From Paenarthrobacter ilicis (GTDB lineage: Bacteria; Actinomycetota; Actinomycetes; Actinomycetales; Micrococcaceae), in NCBI RefSeq assembly GCF_016907545.1, contig NZ_JAFBCD010000001.1, forward strand, positions 930,001 through 994,000: a DNA stretch of 64,000 nucleotides, written 5' to 3'. A program made the translations under genes and the position numbers. Shown piece after piece: positions 52,348-61,563 of this stretch (position 1 is its first letter; each line of letters begins with the position of its first letter). The notes under the pieces are model-generated. The model saw only the letters and a program-made list of their open reading frames with translations. It was not told where the DNA came from and did not search any database.

Positions 52348-55300
52348 TCACCGGAAGGCGCCTCGCATCCGTTGACGCCGTTGCCACACCAGGAAGGCGA
52401 AGGCCACCATGAACAGGACCCCACCCCCGATGTAGAACACGTCCGCGCTGGTGCCACCCGTGAGCGGCAGTTTGGTGGGCGCCACGGGGGCATTGACAAA
52501 GCGGTACACCGCTGTTTGCCCGGCCGCAGGTGCAGTGATGGTTCGTGAGGACACTGGTGTCCAGGTGGTGCCGGTGAGCCTTTCCAGCCTGAGCTCCTGG
52601 TAGGCGATCCGGCGGTTGGGATCCGTGGCCGCCTCGGACAGCGTGTAGGTATGCCCGGGACGGACGTCAAAGGTATTCGCGGGATTGCCGGCGGCAACGT
52701 ATTCTGCGCCAAGCCGGACCTCGGTGGCCAAGCTTCCCCCTGCCAAGGCTGCGGGTGTGGCGGTGACCTTCCAGTCCGGGGCCTGGAATCCGGTCCGCGG
52801 ATTGATGACCTGCTTCAGGAGCGTGACCGAGGCCGTGGAATTCTGCACAGTGCAGGTGAGGGTGGCTCCGGCGGGCGGGGTCACATCTCCCGCTGCCGTG
52901 ACATCCACCGCGGTTCCAGTGGCCGTACGGCACTGCCATGATCCGGTTTGGACGTAGGTTGCCGGGCCACCGGTTTCAGCCAGGCGGTAGGCCACCCCCG
53001 GAGTGACCGGGATCCCGGAAGCAGCAGCAGAGCCGGAGCGGCCCGAGGGGCCCGGAAGTGAACCAGTGGGCCCGGTGGCGCCCAACGTCCAGTCGGTCGG
53101 CAGGGCTGATCCGTAGGTCACTTCCTTGACCAGCGTGAGCGAAGCGGTGGGTCTGTTGACGATGGTGCACTCCACCGTGGAGGACGGACCTATGGCAGTG
53201 AGGTTGGCGCTGATGGTGGTGCCGTTTTGGGTAAACGTCGCTGCGCGGGCCGTGCCATTGACGGTGCAGGCGCCACTGACGAACGCAAAGCCGTCCTGCT
53301 GGATCTCGGACACAGCCACTGTTGCTGCCGACGATGCCCCACCGTAGAGGACGGTCCACGTGGCTTGGCCCGCAGCGTCGGTCTGCTGGCGGGCCGTGCC
53401 CAGCGGAAGGGAAGTTGCCGAACCCGAGGTGGCAACCGCCGTCGTACCTACCGTCCAGTTCACCCCGGGGCGGGTGAGGCCCGAGAATTCCCGGATGGTT
53501 TTGGTGATCCGCACGGTGGAGACCGGTGACGGGGAGTTGAAGTAGGTGCAGGTGACATTCACGCTCTGCCTGTTGGGCATTGTCACCGTGCCGGTGGCCG
53601 TGGTGCCGGTACTCAGCCGGACGCCGTCTGCCCAGCACTCGTAAATGGTGGTGTACGCGCTGATCGGGGAAGCAGATCCGGCGGCCATGGCCTCCGAGAT
53701 GGTTACCGTGGTCCCGCTGATGGTGGGATAGGGCCCGATCTGCGCCGGTTGCCGGCCCGTAGCTGTTCCCGAGGTGGTGGCTGTAGCGAAGGCGGCAGCG
53801 GGGGAGCCGGTGGCAGCCGTCAGGACGAACTGGTCCGTGGTTGATTGGCGTGCCACTATGTTTTTCTGCACCGTCACAGTGGCTGGCGAGGAGCAACCGC
53901 CCAGGTCAACCGAGTTGACGGGTACCCGCGCAGTGCCGTTGATACGGCGCCAGGTGGTGGCATCGAATTCGTAGGCGCTGCCCGCGTTGGACAGGTAGAC
54001 CGAGCCGCGGGGCGAGAAGGCAATGCCGTTGATGTTCGCGAAAGCGGCATCCGTGTTGGTTGACGGTTTGGTAGCGGAGGCGTTGACTGCGAGCGTGCCA
54101 CCGTTGGCAGCTGCCAACGCCTCAGCCGTGACGGTGTAAATGGTGGCGCTGTTGACGGTGTTGACCGTGGCTGCGCCCACAACGTAGAGGTTGCCTTGGA
54201 CGTCGAAGGCCATGTCGCCGTTGCCGTTCGGGGCAGTGCCCGTGGGAAAAGCTCCCACGTAGGCAAAGCGGGTGGCGGTGGGGTTGGACTCGGTGAAACT
54301 CCAGATGTAGAACTGGGAGTTCGCGAAGATGCCGAAGAGGTAGCGGCCCGTAGTGAGGTCGATGGCTCCGGCGACGATGCTGCCCTCGATCTGGGTTCCG
54401 CCCACTGCGGTGGAGTAGGCGGTATTGGCCAGTTTTTCGAAGCCTCCGCCCGGAGTCCATTTGAGCACCGACGCGACGTCGCTGGCATCAGTGGATCTGT
54501 CCAGCGCGTACGCGAGGTTCCCGTTGGCTCCGATGCCCAGGGCATTGGCGGCGGTAACGCCGGTCCAGGAACCCACGGACGTCAGGCCTCCGGAAACGAT
54601 GTCCCCCTGTTCCAGGGCACCGGCAGCGGTGACCGAATAGAAATGGTTGGAGTCGCAGAAGAGGCGTTGGGCCTGGGCTGTGTTGGTGAAGGTGCAGGTG
54701 ATGTCCGCGCCCGGCTCATCCGGAATGGTCAGTGATCCCGAGGCTCCCGAGCCCGAGGCGATCACGGTTCCGGACCTGACGCACTCGTAACCATTGAAGT
54801 AGGCAAGCCCGGGGCCCGAGGTGGGTGACTCGTGGATGGTGTACGTGGCTCCGGGTTGGACCACGGACCGGTTGATCTGCGCGGACTGGATGCCGGTGGC
54901 GGTGCCGCTGGTGGTGGCCGAAGCCAGCACGCTGGTTCCGGAGCGCAGGGACAGGGTGAACTGGTCCGTGGACGTTGTCCGGACCGGGAGGTTCTTGCGG
55001 ATGGTGATGGTGGTGGCGGGAGCAACGGTGACGCTGACCGGAGCGCTGGCCACCAGGCCCGCAGGGGTCACCGTGCCGCTGGTGTAGGTACCGGCGGTGG
55101 CTGCCACAACCGAGACCGAGATTGTGCAGGACGTTGCTCCGGCAGCCAGGTCTCCGCCTGTGACGGTCAGGGTGCCGGCGCCTGCGGTGGCCGTCACGGC
55201 GTACGCGGTTCCCGCCACGTTGGTGCACGTTCCGGCCACCGCCGGTGTGGGCGCAACCACCAGCCCGGAGGGAAGTGCCGTGGAGAATCCCCAGTCCGTC

Positions 55301-56676
55301 TTTGCATACAGATCGGAGGTATTGGTGACGGTGTAAGTCAGCGTGGTGGGGACAGTGGCTGTGGCCCCCGCGGGATCGAAGGCGACGTCCAGGGCCGGGG
55401 TGACATCCAGCAGGCGGAGGTTGTCCACGCCGAATCCGCTGCCGGCGCCGGTGACGGTGTTGACCACCTGGACGCGTGCACCCGAGATCTGGGCCGGCGT
55501 GAGCAATGCCGTGTTGGTGCCGTTGTAGCTGGCAGCGCGAACCGAGGCAGACAACGCCGGGTCAAGGATGCCGCCCACTGTTCCCAGAGTGGGCAGGGCG
55601 GGGGAGGTGTAGTACACGGCGCCGGTGCTGGTGCAGGGAACAACGGGTGCCGCGTACCCGGCCAAAAGGGTGGTGGCGCCTGATACCAGGTTCAGGGACA
55701 GTGAGGCGTTGTTGGTACCGCACTGTGTTCCCACAGCGTTCATTCCCAGTGCGTAGAACCGCGAATCCGGGGCAGTCACGCCGATTCCGTTGGTGGATTG
55801 CAGGACGGTGGTGCCGCCGGTGACCGCCGCGTAGGGAATGGCTACCAGTGCGTGGTTTCGCTGCGTCGTTGCAGCGGCGGAGCCATTTGCGGGCGAATTC
55901 GCGGTGCTGGAACCAGTGACTCCGGCAGCCACCTGGCCCAGGACGTCGGCCATGCGGCGGGTGTCGCGGGCGGCCACTGAAGACTGGCCGACGACGGCGA
56001 GTGGCTGGGTGGGGCAGAAAGAGGGGTTGGGGTAGGCGGCCAGGTAATTGACCAGGACCCCGGTGCAGCTGGTGCCGTTGGCCCAGCCGGTGGAGGAGGT
56101 GTAGAGGTTGCCGGAGTAGGTGCTGATCCCGGTGGCCGTGTTCCCCAGGCCTTGCTCGAAAGTTTCGTTCCATATTTGGCGGGGTGCTTCGGCAACCCCG
56201 GCGGCAGCGCGCTGGGCGTCTGCGGTGGTCCGGAATTTTTCGGTGGCTTCTTCCGGTGCCGGAGGTGCACGTCCTGCCTCAGCCTCGGATGCCTCCGGGG
56301 GCGTCTTTTCTTCGGCGGTGATCCCCGGCGTTGCCATGGAGTCGCTTGGGTGAGGGGACTTTGCGGGGCCCGGGACTGCGGGATCTGGCTTCTCCGGTGA
56401 CGGCTTTTGAGTGGCATCGTCCGCTTCGGGAGAGAGGTGCTCCACAGCGGGAGAAGGCGCAGCAGGAAGGGTCGCTTCGGCAGAGGGCGCCGGAGGTTCG
56501 ACTCCCGGGACGGGTGCAGTTGATGTGGTGGATGGCGAGGGAGCGGAGGTAGCCGCGGCCGGTGATACTGCTACGGCGGAGCCCCAGCTTCCCACGACAA
56601 CAAGGACGGCAGCCAGGGCAGCGAGAACGCGGGTGCCGCGCCTTGGGGCATCAGCCCGGTTGGATTCGTCCTCCAC
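52348..56676 (-). CDS. Large LPXTG cell-wall adhesin, probable pilus tip, with beta-propeller
   Basis: About 1442 aa. An export segment (VLAALAAVLVVVGSWGSAVAVS) is followed by a Pro/Ser/Thr/Ala/Glu-rich stalk, a beta-rich N-terminal domain (IWNETFEQGLGNTATGISTYSG), a DUF11-like domain, a prealbumin-like domain (about 54670-55020), a predicted beta-propeller (about 53880-54670, starting RLFCDSNHFYSV), a related prealbumin-like domain (53540-53880), and three more Ig-like repeats. It ends in LPLTGG, a TM helix and RRQRMRGAFR. No pilin motif is obvious, which suits a tip protein. The GTG at 56676 is preferred; a TTG at 56838 would add about 54 residues. Confidence 0.88.
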   Translation of the reverse strand: MEDESNRADAPRRGTRVLAALAAVLVVVGSWGSAVAVSPAAATSAPSPSTTSTAPVPGVEPPAPSAEATLPAAPSPAVEHLSPEADDATQKPSPEKPDPAVPGPAKSPHPSDSMATPGITAEEKTPPEASEAEAGRAPPAPEEATEKFRTTADAQRAAAGVAEAPRQIWNETFEQGLGNTATGISTYSGNLYTSSTGWANGTSCTGVLVNYLAAYPNPSFCPTQPLAVVGQSSVAARDTRRMADVLGQVAAGVTGSSTANSPANGSAAATTQRNHALVAIPYAAVTGGTTVLQSTNGIGVTAPDSRFYALGMNAVGTQCGTNNASLSLNLVSGATTLLAGYAAPVVPCTSTGAVYYTSPALPTLGTVGGILDPALSASVRAASYNGTNTALLTPAQISGARVQVVNTVTGAGSGFGVDNLRLLDVTPALDVAFDPAGATATVPTTLTYTVTNTSDLYAKTDWGFSTALPSGLVVAPTPAVAGTCTNVAGTAYAVTATAGAGTLTVTGGDLAAGATSCTISVSVVAATAGTYTSGTVTPAGLVASAPVSVTVAPATTITIRKNLPVRTTSTDQFTLSLRSGTSVLASATTSGTATGIQSAQINRSVVQPGATYTIHESPTSGPGLAYFNGYECVRSGTVIASGSGASGSLTIPDEPGADITCTFTNTAQAQRLFCDSNHFYSVTAAGALEQGDIVSGGLTSVGSWTGVTAANALGIGANGNLAYALDRSTDASDVASVLKWTPGGGFEKLANTAYSTAVGGTQIEGSIVAGAIDLTTGRYLFGIFANSQFYIWSFTESNPTATRFAYVGAFPTGTAPNGNGDMAFDVQGNLYVVGAATVNTVNSATIYTVTAEALAAANGGTLAVNASATKPSTNTDAAFANINGIAFSPRGSVYLSNAGSAYEFDATTWRRINGTARVPVNSVDLGGCSSPATVTVQKNIVARQSTTDQFVLTAATGSPAAAFATATTSGTATGRQPAQIGPYPTISGTTVTISEAMAAGSASPISAYTTIYECWADGVRLSTGTTATGTVTMPNRQSVNVTCTYFNSPSPVSTVRITKTIREFSGLTRPGVNWTVGTTAVATSGSATSLPLGTARQQTDAAGQATWTVLYGGASSAATVAVSEIQQDGFAFVSGACTVNGTARAATFTQNGTTISANLTAIGPSSTVECTIVNRPTASLTLVKEVTYGSALPTDWTLGATGPTGSLPGPSGRSGSAAASGIPVTPGVAYRLAETGGPATYVQTGSWQCRTATGTAVDVTAAGDVTPPAGATLTCTVQNSTASVTLLKQVINPRTGFQAPDWKVTATPAALAGGSLATEVRLGAEYVAAGNPANTFDVRPGHTYTLSEAATDPNRRIAYQELRLERLTGTTWTPVSSRTITAPAAGQTAVYRFVNAPVAPTKLPLTGGTSADVFYIGGGVLFMVAFAFLVWQRRQRMRGAFR

Positions 56677-56998
56677 GTAGGAGACGCCCCTCTCGTCGTC
56701 GTGGTCGATGTCAGATGTCCACGACGGTAGGCGACCATAGGGTACGCCAGGTCCGAGAAGAGCCCCCAACTCCGGTGCCGGGGCTAAGAAATACGCGCCG
56801 ACACCGGTGAATATAGCAATTAGTTGGAGACCGTGCAATCACTCTCCGGGGTAAAGCCCCAGTTCAGGGCCTGGGCCGCTTCATGGTGGGCAATTGACTG
56901 TCGGTCGGGATCTGCGGCTGGTAGTGGGCGGTGTCCGACTGTTCGGGATTGACATAGTTTGTTAGTATGTCAGTACAAACTATTTGAGGAGGCCCACT
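56677..56998. other. Divergent intergenic region
   Basis: The 322-bp gap between the adhesin gene (minus) and the tautomerase gene (plus) has no credible gene. It contains the tautomerase promoter region and its operator-like dyad (see 56954-56983). No hairpin or repeat is obvious on the pilus side. Confidence 0.5.
56954..56983 (+). promoter_or_regulatory. Operator-like dyad upstream of the tautomerase gene
   Basis: A perfect 9-bp inverted repeat, ATAGTTTGT at 56954-56962 and ACAAACTAT at 56975-56983, with a 12-nt spacer. It starts immediately after TTGAC of a probable -35 box (TTGACA, 56949-56954), so it would block transcription. The inner TATGTCAGTACAAAC recurs upstream of iolC and resembles GntR/IolR-type sites. 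Confidence 0.65.
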
Positions 56999-57403
56999 AT
57001 GCCGTTGGTACGCATTGATGTCCATGGAGGACGTTCCCCTGAAGAGCTTTCCAGCATCAGCCGCACCATCCACGACGCGATCCTTGCCGAGTATGGAATT
57101 CCCGAGCGGGACTACTTCCATATCATCACCGAGCACCCGCAGGGACAGATTGTGGCCCAGGATGCGGGGCTTGGATTCGAGCGCTCGGCAGGCGTGGTGA
57201 TGATCCAGATCTTCACCCAGGGCGGCCGGACGCAGGTGGCAAAAAGTTCGCTTTTCGAGGCCATTGCCGAGGGGTTGGGTGGCGTCGGCGTGGCCGGCGA
57301 AGACGTCTTCATTGGCTATGTGGAGAACACTGCCGGCGACTGGTCTTTCGGCTTTGGGCGCAGTCAGTACGTCACCGGGGAACTCGCTGTTCCGAGAAAG
57401 TAA
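56999..57403 (+). CDS. Tautomerase-superfamily (4-OT-like) enzyme
   Basis: 134 aa beginning MPLVRIDVHGGRSPEELSSISRTIHDAI; Pro2 becomes the N-terminal catalytic proline after Met removal, as in 4-oxalocrotonate tautomerases and related enzymes. It is longer than the 62-aa classic 4-OT and resembles the fused or MIF-like size class. It should catalyse keto-enol tautomerisation of a small acid. The ATG at 56999 follows GAGGAGG. It lies just before the iol operon and carries the same operator-like sequence as that operon, so it may act on a catabolic intermediate; the substrate is unknown. Confidence 0.85.
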   Translation: MPLVRIDVHGGRSPEELSSISRTIHDAILAEYGIPERDYFHIITEHPQGQIVAQDAGLGFERSAGVVMIQIFTQGGRTQVAKSSLFEAIAEGLGGVGVAGEDVFIGYVENTAGDWSFGFGRSQYVTGELAVPRK

Positions 57404-57419
57404 GTTCGCCCCCGTGTCA

Positions 57420-57443
57420 TGTTGTAAATATGTCAGTACAAAC
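57420..57443 (+). promoter_or_regulatory. Second operator-like site, upstream of iolC
   Basis: TATGTCAGTACAAAC (57429-57443) is identical over 15 bp to the site at 56966-56980. Its left half (TGTTGT at 57420-57425) is a degenerate copy of GTTTGT at the same spacing. It precedes TTTGAC and the iolC start by about 120 bp. Confidence 0.6.
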
Positions 57444-57565
57444 CTTTGACAGGACATGAGATCTGGGGCAAAGTAGTCATGTGGCCCCGCTCACTGGGGG
57501 TGGCAAGGCATTGGGGCCCAGCGCTCACAGGTTCAGAGTTCACAAGAGAAAGGTCAACGATCACC

Positions 57566-58591
57566 GTGACCCACGAACTGCTCACGATCGGGCGCATCAG
57601 CGTTGATATCTACCCGAATGACATCGGAGTGGACCTGGAGGACGTCTCGTCCTTCGGCAAATACCTCGGAGGCTCACCCTCCAACGTGGCTGTGGCTGCT
57701 GCCCGCCATGGCCGCCGCACCGGCGTGATCACGCGGACCGGCGACGACGCATTTGGCAAATACCTGCACAGGGAGCTGCACAAGTTCAGCGTTGACGACT
57801 CGTTTGTCACCCCGGTTGCTGCTTATCCGACGGCGGTGACATTCTGTGCCATCAAGCCAGCCACCGACGAATTTCCCTTGTACTTCTACGGGCGCACCCC
57901 CACGGCACCGGATCTCCAGATCCACGCCGATGAGCTGGACCTGGACGCCATCCGGGACGCAGGAATTTTCTGGTCCACGGTGACCGGCCTCTGCCAGGAA
58001 CCGTCCCGCGCGGCACACCTGGCCGCTCATCAGGCCCGTCCGCGGACGGAATTGAAGGACGGCCAGTTCACCATCCTTGACCTGGACTACCGTCCGATGT
58101 TCTGGAACTCCGAGGAAGAGGCGCGTGCCGAGGTGGCCAAAATCCTCCCGCACGTGACCGTGGCAATCGGTAATGACAAAGAATGTGCCGTAGCGGTGGG
58201 CGAGGGAACTCCCGACGAGCAGGCCGACCGCCTCCTGGATGCCGGCGTCGAAATTGCCGTGGTAAAGCTCGGCCCCGAGGGCGTGATGGCCAAGACCCGC
58301 ACCGAGCGCGTGGTCTCCGCCCCGGTGCCGGTGCAAACCCTTAACGGACTGGGTGCGGGCGACTCCTTCGGTGGCGCTTTTGTCCACGGCCTCCTGTCGG
58401 GCTGGCCCCTGTCTGAAGTCCTTGACTACGCCAATGCCTCCGGGGCCATTGTTGCCTCCCGGCTGTCCTGCGCGGATGCCATGCCCACACCCCACGAGGT
58501 CAATGCATTGCTGGCCGAGCGTGGCCGCCCCGTCCCCGGTGCTTCGGCCAATGCCGCAGCTGCACCCGTCACAGAAGGAGCCGTGCGTTGA
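57566..58591 (+). CDS. iolC: 5-dehydro-2-deoxygluconokinase (PfkB family)
   Basis: 341 aa; phosphorylates 5-dehydro-2-deoxy-D-gluconate in inositol breakdown. PfkB signatures: GGSPSNVAVAAARHG near residue 35 and the ATP/anion-hole motif GLGAGDSFGGAFVHGL with the catalytic Asp. The GTG at 57566 (VTHELLTIGRISVD) is chosen; the longer frame from 57446 overlaps promoter sequence. Its stop overlaps the next start (TTGA). Confidence 0.92.
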   Translation: MTHELLTIGRISVDIYPNDIGVDLEDVSSFGKYLGGSPSNVAVAAARHGRRTGVITRTGDDAFGKYLHRELHKFSVDDSFVTPVAAYPTAVTFCAIKPATDEFPLYFYGRTPTAPDLQIHADELDLDAIRDAGIFWSTVTGLCQEPSRAAHLAAHQARPRTELKDGQFTILDLDYRPMFWNSEEEARAEVAKILPHVTVAIGNDKECAVAVGEGTPDEQADRLLDAGVEIAVVKLGPEGVMAKTRTERVVSAPVPVQTLNGLGAGDSFGGAFVHGLLSGWPLSEVLDYANASGAIVASRLSCADAMPTPHEVNALLAERGRPVPGASANAAAAPVTEGAVR

Positions 58592-59565
58592 GCCTCAGCC
58601 AAGACCCACGCCGTTACGAGCACTTGAGCCGCCAGCGCCTGGAGGACCCCGAGTCCATTTCCCGCGCAGCTGCCACCCGTCGTCGGCATCCCGGCCTGAA
58701 GTACGGCCAGCAGAGCTTCATCGTGGCAGCGGACCATCCCGCCCGCGGTGCCCTGTCAGTCGGTTCACAGCCGATGGCCATGGCTGACCGGCGCGACCTC
58801 CTGGACCGCCTGCAGATCGCTTTGGCCAACCCGGCCGTGGACGGAATCCTCGCGTCTCCGGACATCATGGATGACCTCCTTCTCCTGGGTGCGCTGGAAG
58901 GGAAGTTGGTGTTCGGTTCCATGAACCGCGGCGGGCTGGCCGGCCTGGTCAACGAGTTCGATGACCGCTTTACTGGCCACACAGCGGCCGCGCTGGAGGC
59001 GCTGGGCGCTGACGGTGGCAAGATGCTCACCCGCATCTGCCTGGGCGACCCGGATACGGTTGCCACCCTCGAAGCCACCGCCAAAGCCATTGATTCTTTG
59101 GCCGAGCGCAAACTCATCGCCATGGTGGAGCCATTCCTCTCCATCCGCGACGCCAACGGCAAGGTCCGCAACGACCTCCGCGCAGACGCCGTGATCAAGT
59201 CGGTGGGCATCGCCGAGGGCCTCGGTTCCACCAGCGCCTACACCTGGATGAAGCTTCCGGTGGTCAAGGACATGGAGCGCGTTATGGCATCCACCACGTT
59301 GCCCACCGTTCTGCTGGGCGGGGACCCGGACGGTACCCAGGATGAAGTATTCGCGTCGTGGCAGGCGGCCCTTGCCCTCCCCGGAGTCCAGGGCCTCACC
59401 GTGGGGCGCACGCTGCTGTACCCGCACGACGGCGATGTTGCAGGTGCCGTCGCCACGGCCGCCTCGCTGCTGAACGCACCGGCGTCCGCTGCCGCGGCCA
59501 ACACCAACGCCGGCCTTAACGGCCATGCCTCGCCAGACCGCATTCCAGTGAAAGTATCGGAGTAA
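58588..59565 (+). CDS. Cgl0158-like (beta/alpha)8-barrel aldolase of the iol operon
   Basis: 325 aa; a TIM-barrel aldolase-like protein with FIVAADHPARGALSV, GKLVFGSMNRGG, MVEPFLSIRD and LGSTSAYTWMKLPVVKDMERVM. The same family sits next to iolC in corynebacteria. IolJ (class II) is not seen in this window, so this protein probably cleaves 5-dehydro-2-deoxy-6-phosphogluconate to DHAP and malonate semialdehyde; this is inference. The start is TTG at 58588, after AAGGAG, overlapping the iolC stop. Confidence 0.82.
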   Translation: MSLSQDPRRYEHLSRQRLEDPESISRAAATRRRHPGLKYGQQSFIVAADHPARGALSVGSQPMAMADRRDLLDRLQIALANPAVDGILASPDIMDDLLLLGALEGKLVFGSMNRGGLAGLVNEFDDRFTGHTAAALEALGADGGKMLTRICLGDPDTVATLEATAKAIDSLAERKLIAMVEPFLSIRDANGKVRNDLRADAVIKSVGIAEGLGSTSAYTWMKLPVVKDMERVMASTTLPTVLLGGDPDGTQDEVFASWQAALALPGVQGLTVGRTLLYPHDGDVAGAVATAASLLNAPASAAAANTNAGLNGHASPDRIPVKVSE

Positions 59566-59570
59566 GACCA

Positions 59571-61520
59571 GTGGGAACAGCAACCCGTCGAATGACCGTG
59601 GCGCAGGCCGTGGTGGAGTTCCTGTCCAAGCAGTACACCGTTGACTCTGTTGATGGCGTCCAGTTCCGTGAGCGCCTGATTCCGGGGACGTTCGGTATCT
59701 TCGGCCATGGCAACGTGGCCGGCGTGGGCCAGGCCTTGAAGCAGTACCAGGCCGCGGACCCCACGATCATGCCGTACTACCAGGGCCGCAACGAGCAAGC
59801 CCAAGTGCATCAGGCAGTAGGCTATGCCCGCCATACCCGCCGTCGCCAGACGTTCGCGATCAGCACCTCCATTGGTCCGGGCTCGTCCAACCTGCTGACC
59901 GGCGCGGCGCTGGCCACCACCAACCGTTTGCCTGTGCTGTTGCTTCCCAGCGACACCTTTGCGACGCGTGCCGCGGATCCCGTCTTGCAACAACTTGAGT
60001 TGCCGCACGCCTACGACATCACCGTCAACGATGCCTTCCGTCCGCTCTCGAAGTTCTTTGACCGGGTGTCCCGTCCGGAGCAGTTGTTCTCCGCCTTCCA
60101 TCACGGCCTGCGGGTGCTGACAGATCCCGCCGAAACCGGCGCGGTGACCATTTCCCTCCCACAGGACGTCCAGGCCGAGGCCTTCGACGTGCCGGAGGAG
60201 TTCCTGGCCGAGCGTGAGTGGCGGATCCGCCGCCCCGAGGCCGAGGACGACGATATCCGCCGCGCCGTGGAAGCCATCCGGGCCGCAAAGCGTCCCTTGA
60301 TCATTGCCGGCGGCGGCGTCCTTTACGCCTATGCCAACGAGGAACTGGCCAGGTTCGCCGAGCTCACCGGAATTCCGGTGGGGAACACCCAAGCGGGTGT
60401 GGGTGTCCTTCCGTGGGACCACAAACTCTCCCTCGGTGCCATCGGTTCAACGGGAACGACGGCGGCAAACGCCATCGCTGCCGAGGCGGACCTGATCATC
60501 GGCATCGGGACGCGCTACGAGGACTTCACCACAGCCTCCCGCACGGCGTTCCAGAACCCGGACGTGAAATTCGTGAACATCAACGTTGCCGCGATCGACG
60601 CCTACAAGCACGGCACCACGCTGCCGATCGTGGCCGATGCCCGGAAGGCCCTGGTCAAGCTCAACCAGGCTCTGGGCGGCTACCGGGTGGGTGCCGACCT
60701 CGAGGAAAAGATCGCGGCTGAGAAGAAGCGGTGGAACGCGACTGTGGACCAGGCCTTCGAGACCCGTTACACACCGTTGCCGGCCCAGAACGAAATCATC
60801 GGTGCTACCAACAAGGCCATGGATGACCAGGACGTGGTGATCTGTGCAGCCGGGTCCCTCCCCGGCGACCTCCACAAGATGTGGCGGGTCCGCGACCCGT
60901 TCGGCTACCACGTTGAATATGCATACTCCTGCATGGGTTACGAAATCCCGGGCGGACTGGGCGTCAAGCGTGCAGCTTTGGACGAGGCAGCGAAGGGCGG
61001 CCCTCAGCGGGATGTGGTGGTGATGGTGGGGGACGGCTCCTACCTGATGATGCACACCGAGCTGGTCACCGCCGTCGCCGAGCGCATCAAGCTGATTGTG
61101 GTCCTGATCCAGAACCACGGCTATGCCTCGATCGGTTCCTTGTCCGAGTCCTTGGGTTCGCAGCGTTTCGGCACCCAGTACCGGGTGCTGGACAAAGACC
61201 AGCACAGCTTCGACGCCGGCGAAAACCTTCCCATCGATTTGGCCACCAATGCTGAATCCCTGGGTGCCAAGGTCATCCGGATTGAACCCGGCGAGAATGT
61301 CATTGAGGCCCTGGGTGCCGCCATCAAGGAAGCCAAAGCCGCTCCCGAGGAGACCGGCCCGATCGTGATCCACGTTGAATCCGATCCTTTGCTGGACGCC
61401 CCCTCATCCGAGTCGTGGTGGGACGTTCCGGTTTCGGCCGTCTCCGAACTCGAATCCACCCAGCAGGCCTACGTCACCTACACCGATCACAAGAGCCGCC
61501 AGCGCAAGCTGCTCGGCTGA
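59571..61520 (+). CDS. iolD: 3D-(3,5/4)-trihydroxycyclohexane-1,2-dione hydrolase
   Basis: 649-aa thiamine-diphosphate enzyme that opens the inositol-derived ring to 5-deoxyglucuronate. The N-terminal PYR domain has FGIFGHGNVAGVGQAL and PYYQGRNEQAQVHQAVGYA, and the C-terminal PP domain has VVVMVGDGSYLMMHTELVTA with the GDG metal-binding motif. The start is GTG at 59571, five nt after the preceding stop. Confidence 0.95.
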   Translation: MGTATRRMTVAQAVVEFLSKQYTVDSVDGVQFRERLIPGTFGIFGHGNVAGVGQALKQYQAADPTIMPYYQGRNEQAQVHQAVGYARHTRRRQTFAISTSIGPGSSNLLTGAALATTNRLPVLLLPSDTFATRAADPVLQQLELPHAYDITVNDAFRPLSKFFDRVSRPEQLFSAFHHGLRVLTDPAETGAVTISLPQDVQAEAFDVPEEFLAEREWRIRRPEAEDDDIRRAVEAIRAAKRPLIIAGGGVLYAYANEELARFAELTGIPVGNTQAGVGVLPWDHKLSLGAIGSTGTTAANAIAAEADLIIGIGTRYEDFTTASRTAFQNPDVKFVNINVAAIDAYKHGTTLPIVADARKALVKLNQALGGYRVGADLEEKIAAEKKRWNATVDQAFETRYTPLPAQNEIIGATNKAMDDQDVVICAAGSLPGDLHKMWRVRDPFGYHVEYAYSCMGYEIPGGLGVKRAALDEAAKGGPQRDVVVMVGDGSYLMMHTELVTAVAERIKLIVVLIQNHGYASIGSLSESLGSQRFGTQYRVLDKDQHSFDAGENLPIDLATNAESLGAKVIRIEPGENVIEALGAAIKEAKAAPEETGPIVIHVESDPLLDAPSSESWWDVPVSAVSELESTQQAYVTYTDHKSRQRKLLG

Positions 61521-61563
61521 TTCCCAGACACTTAGATCCACAGACCACAAAGGAAGTCCGCAG

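Noticed and set aside
52275..52712. N-terminal extension of the backbone pilin to 52712
   Set aside because: It overlaps the end of the adhesin gene, lacks family similarity, and the ATG at 52274 has a signal peptide and a good SD.
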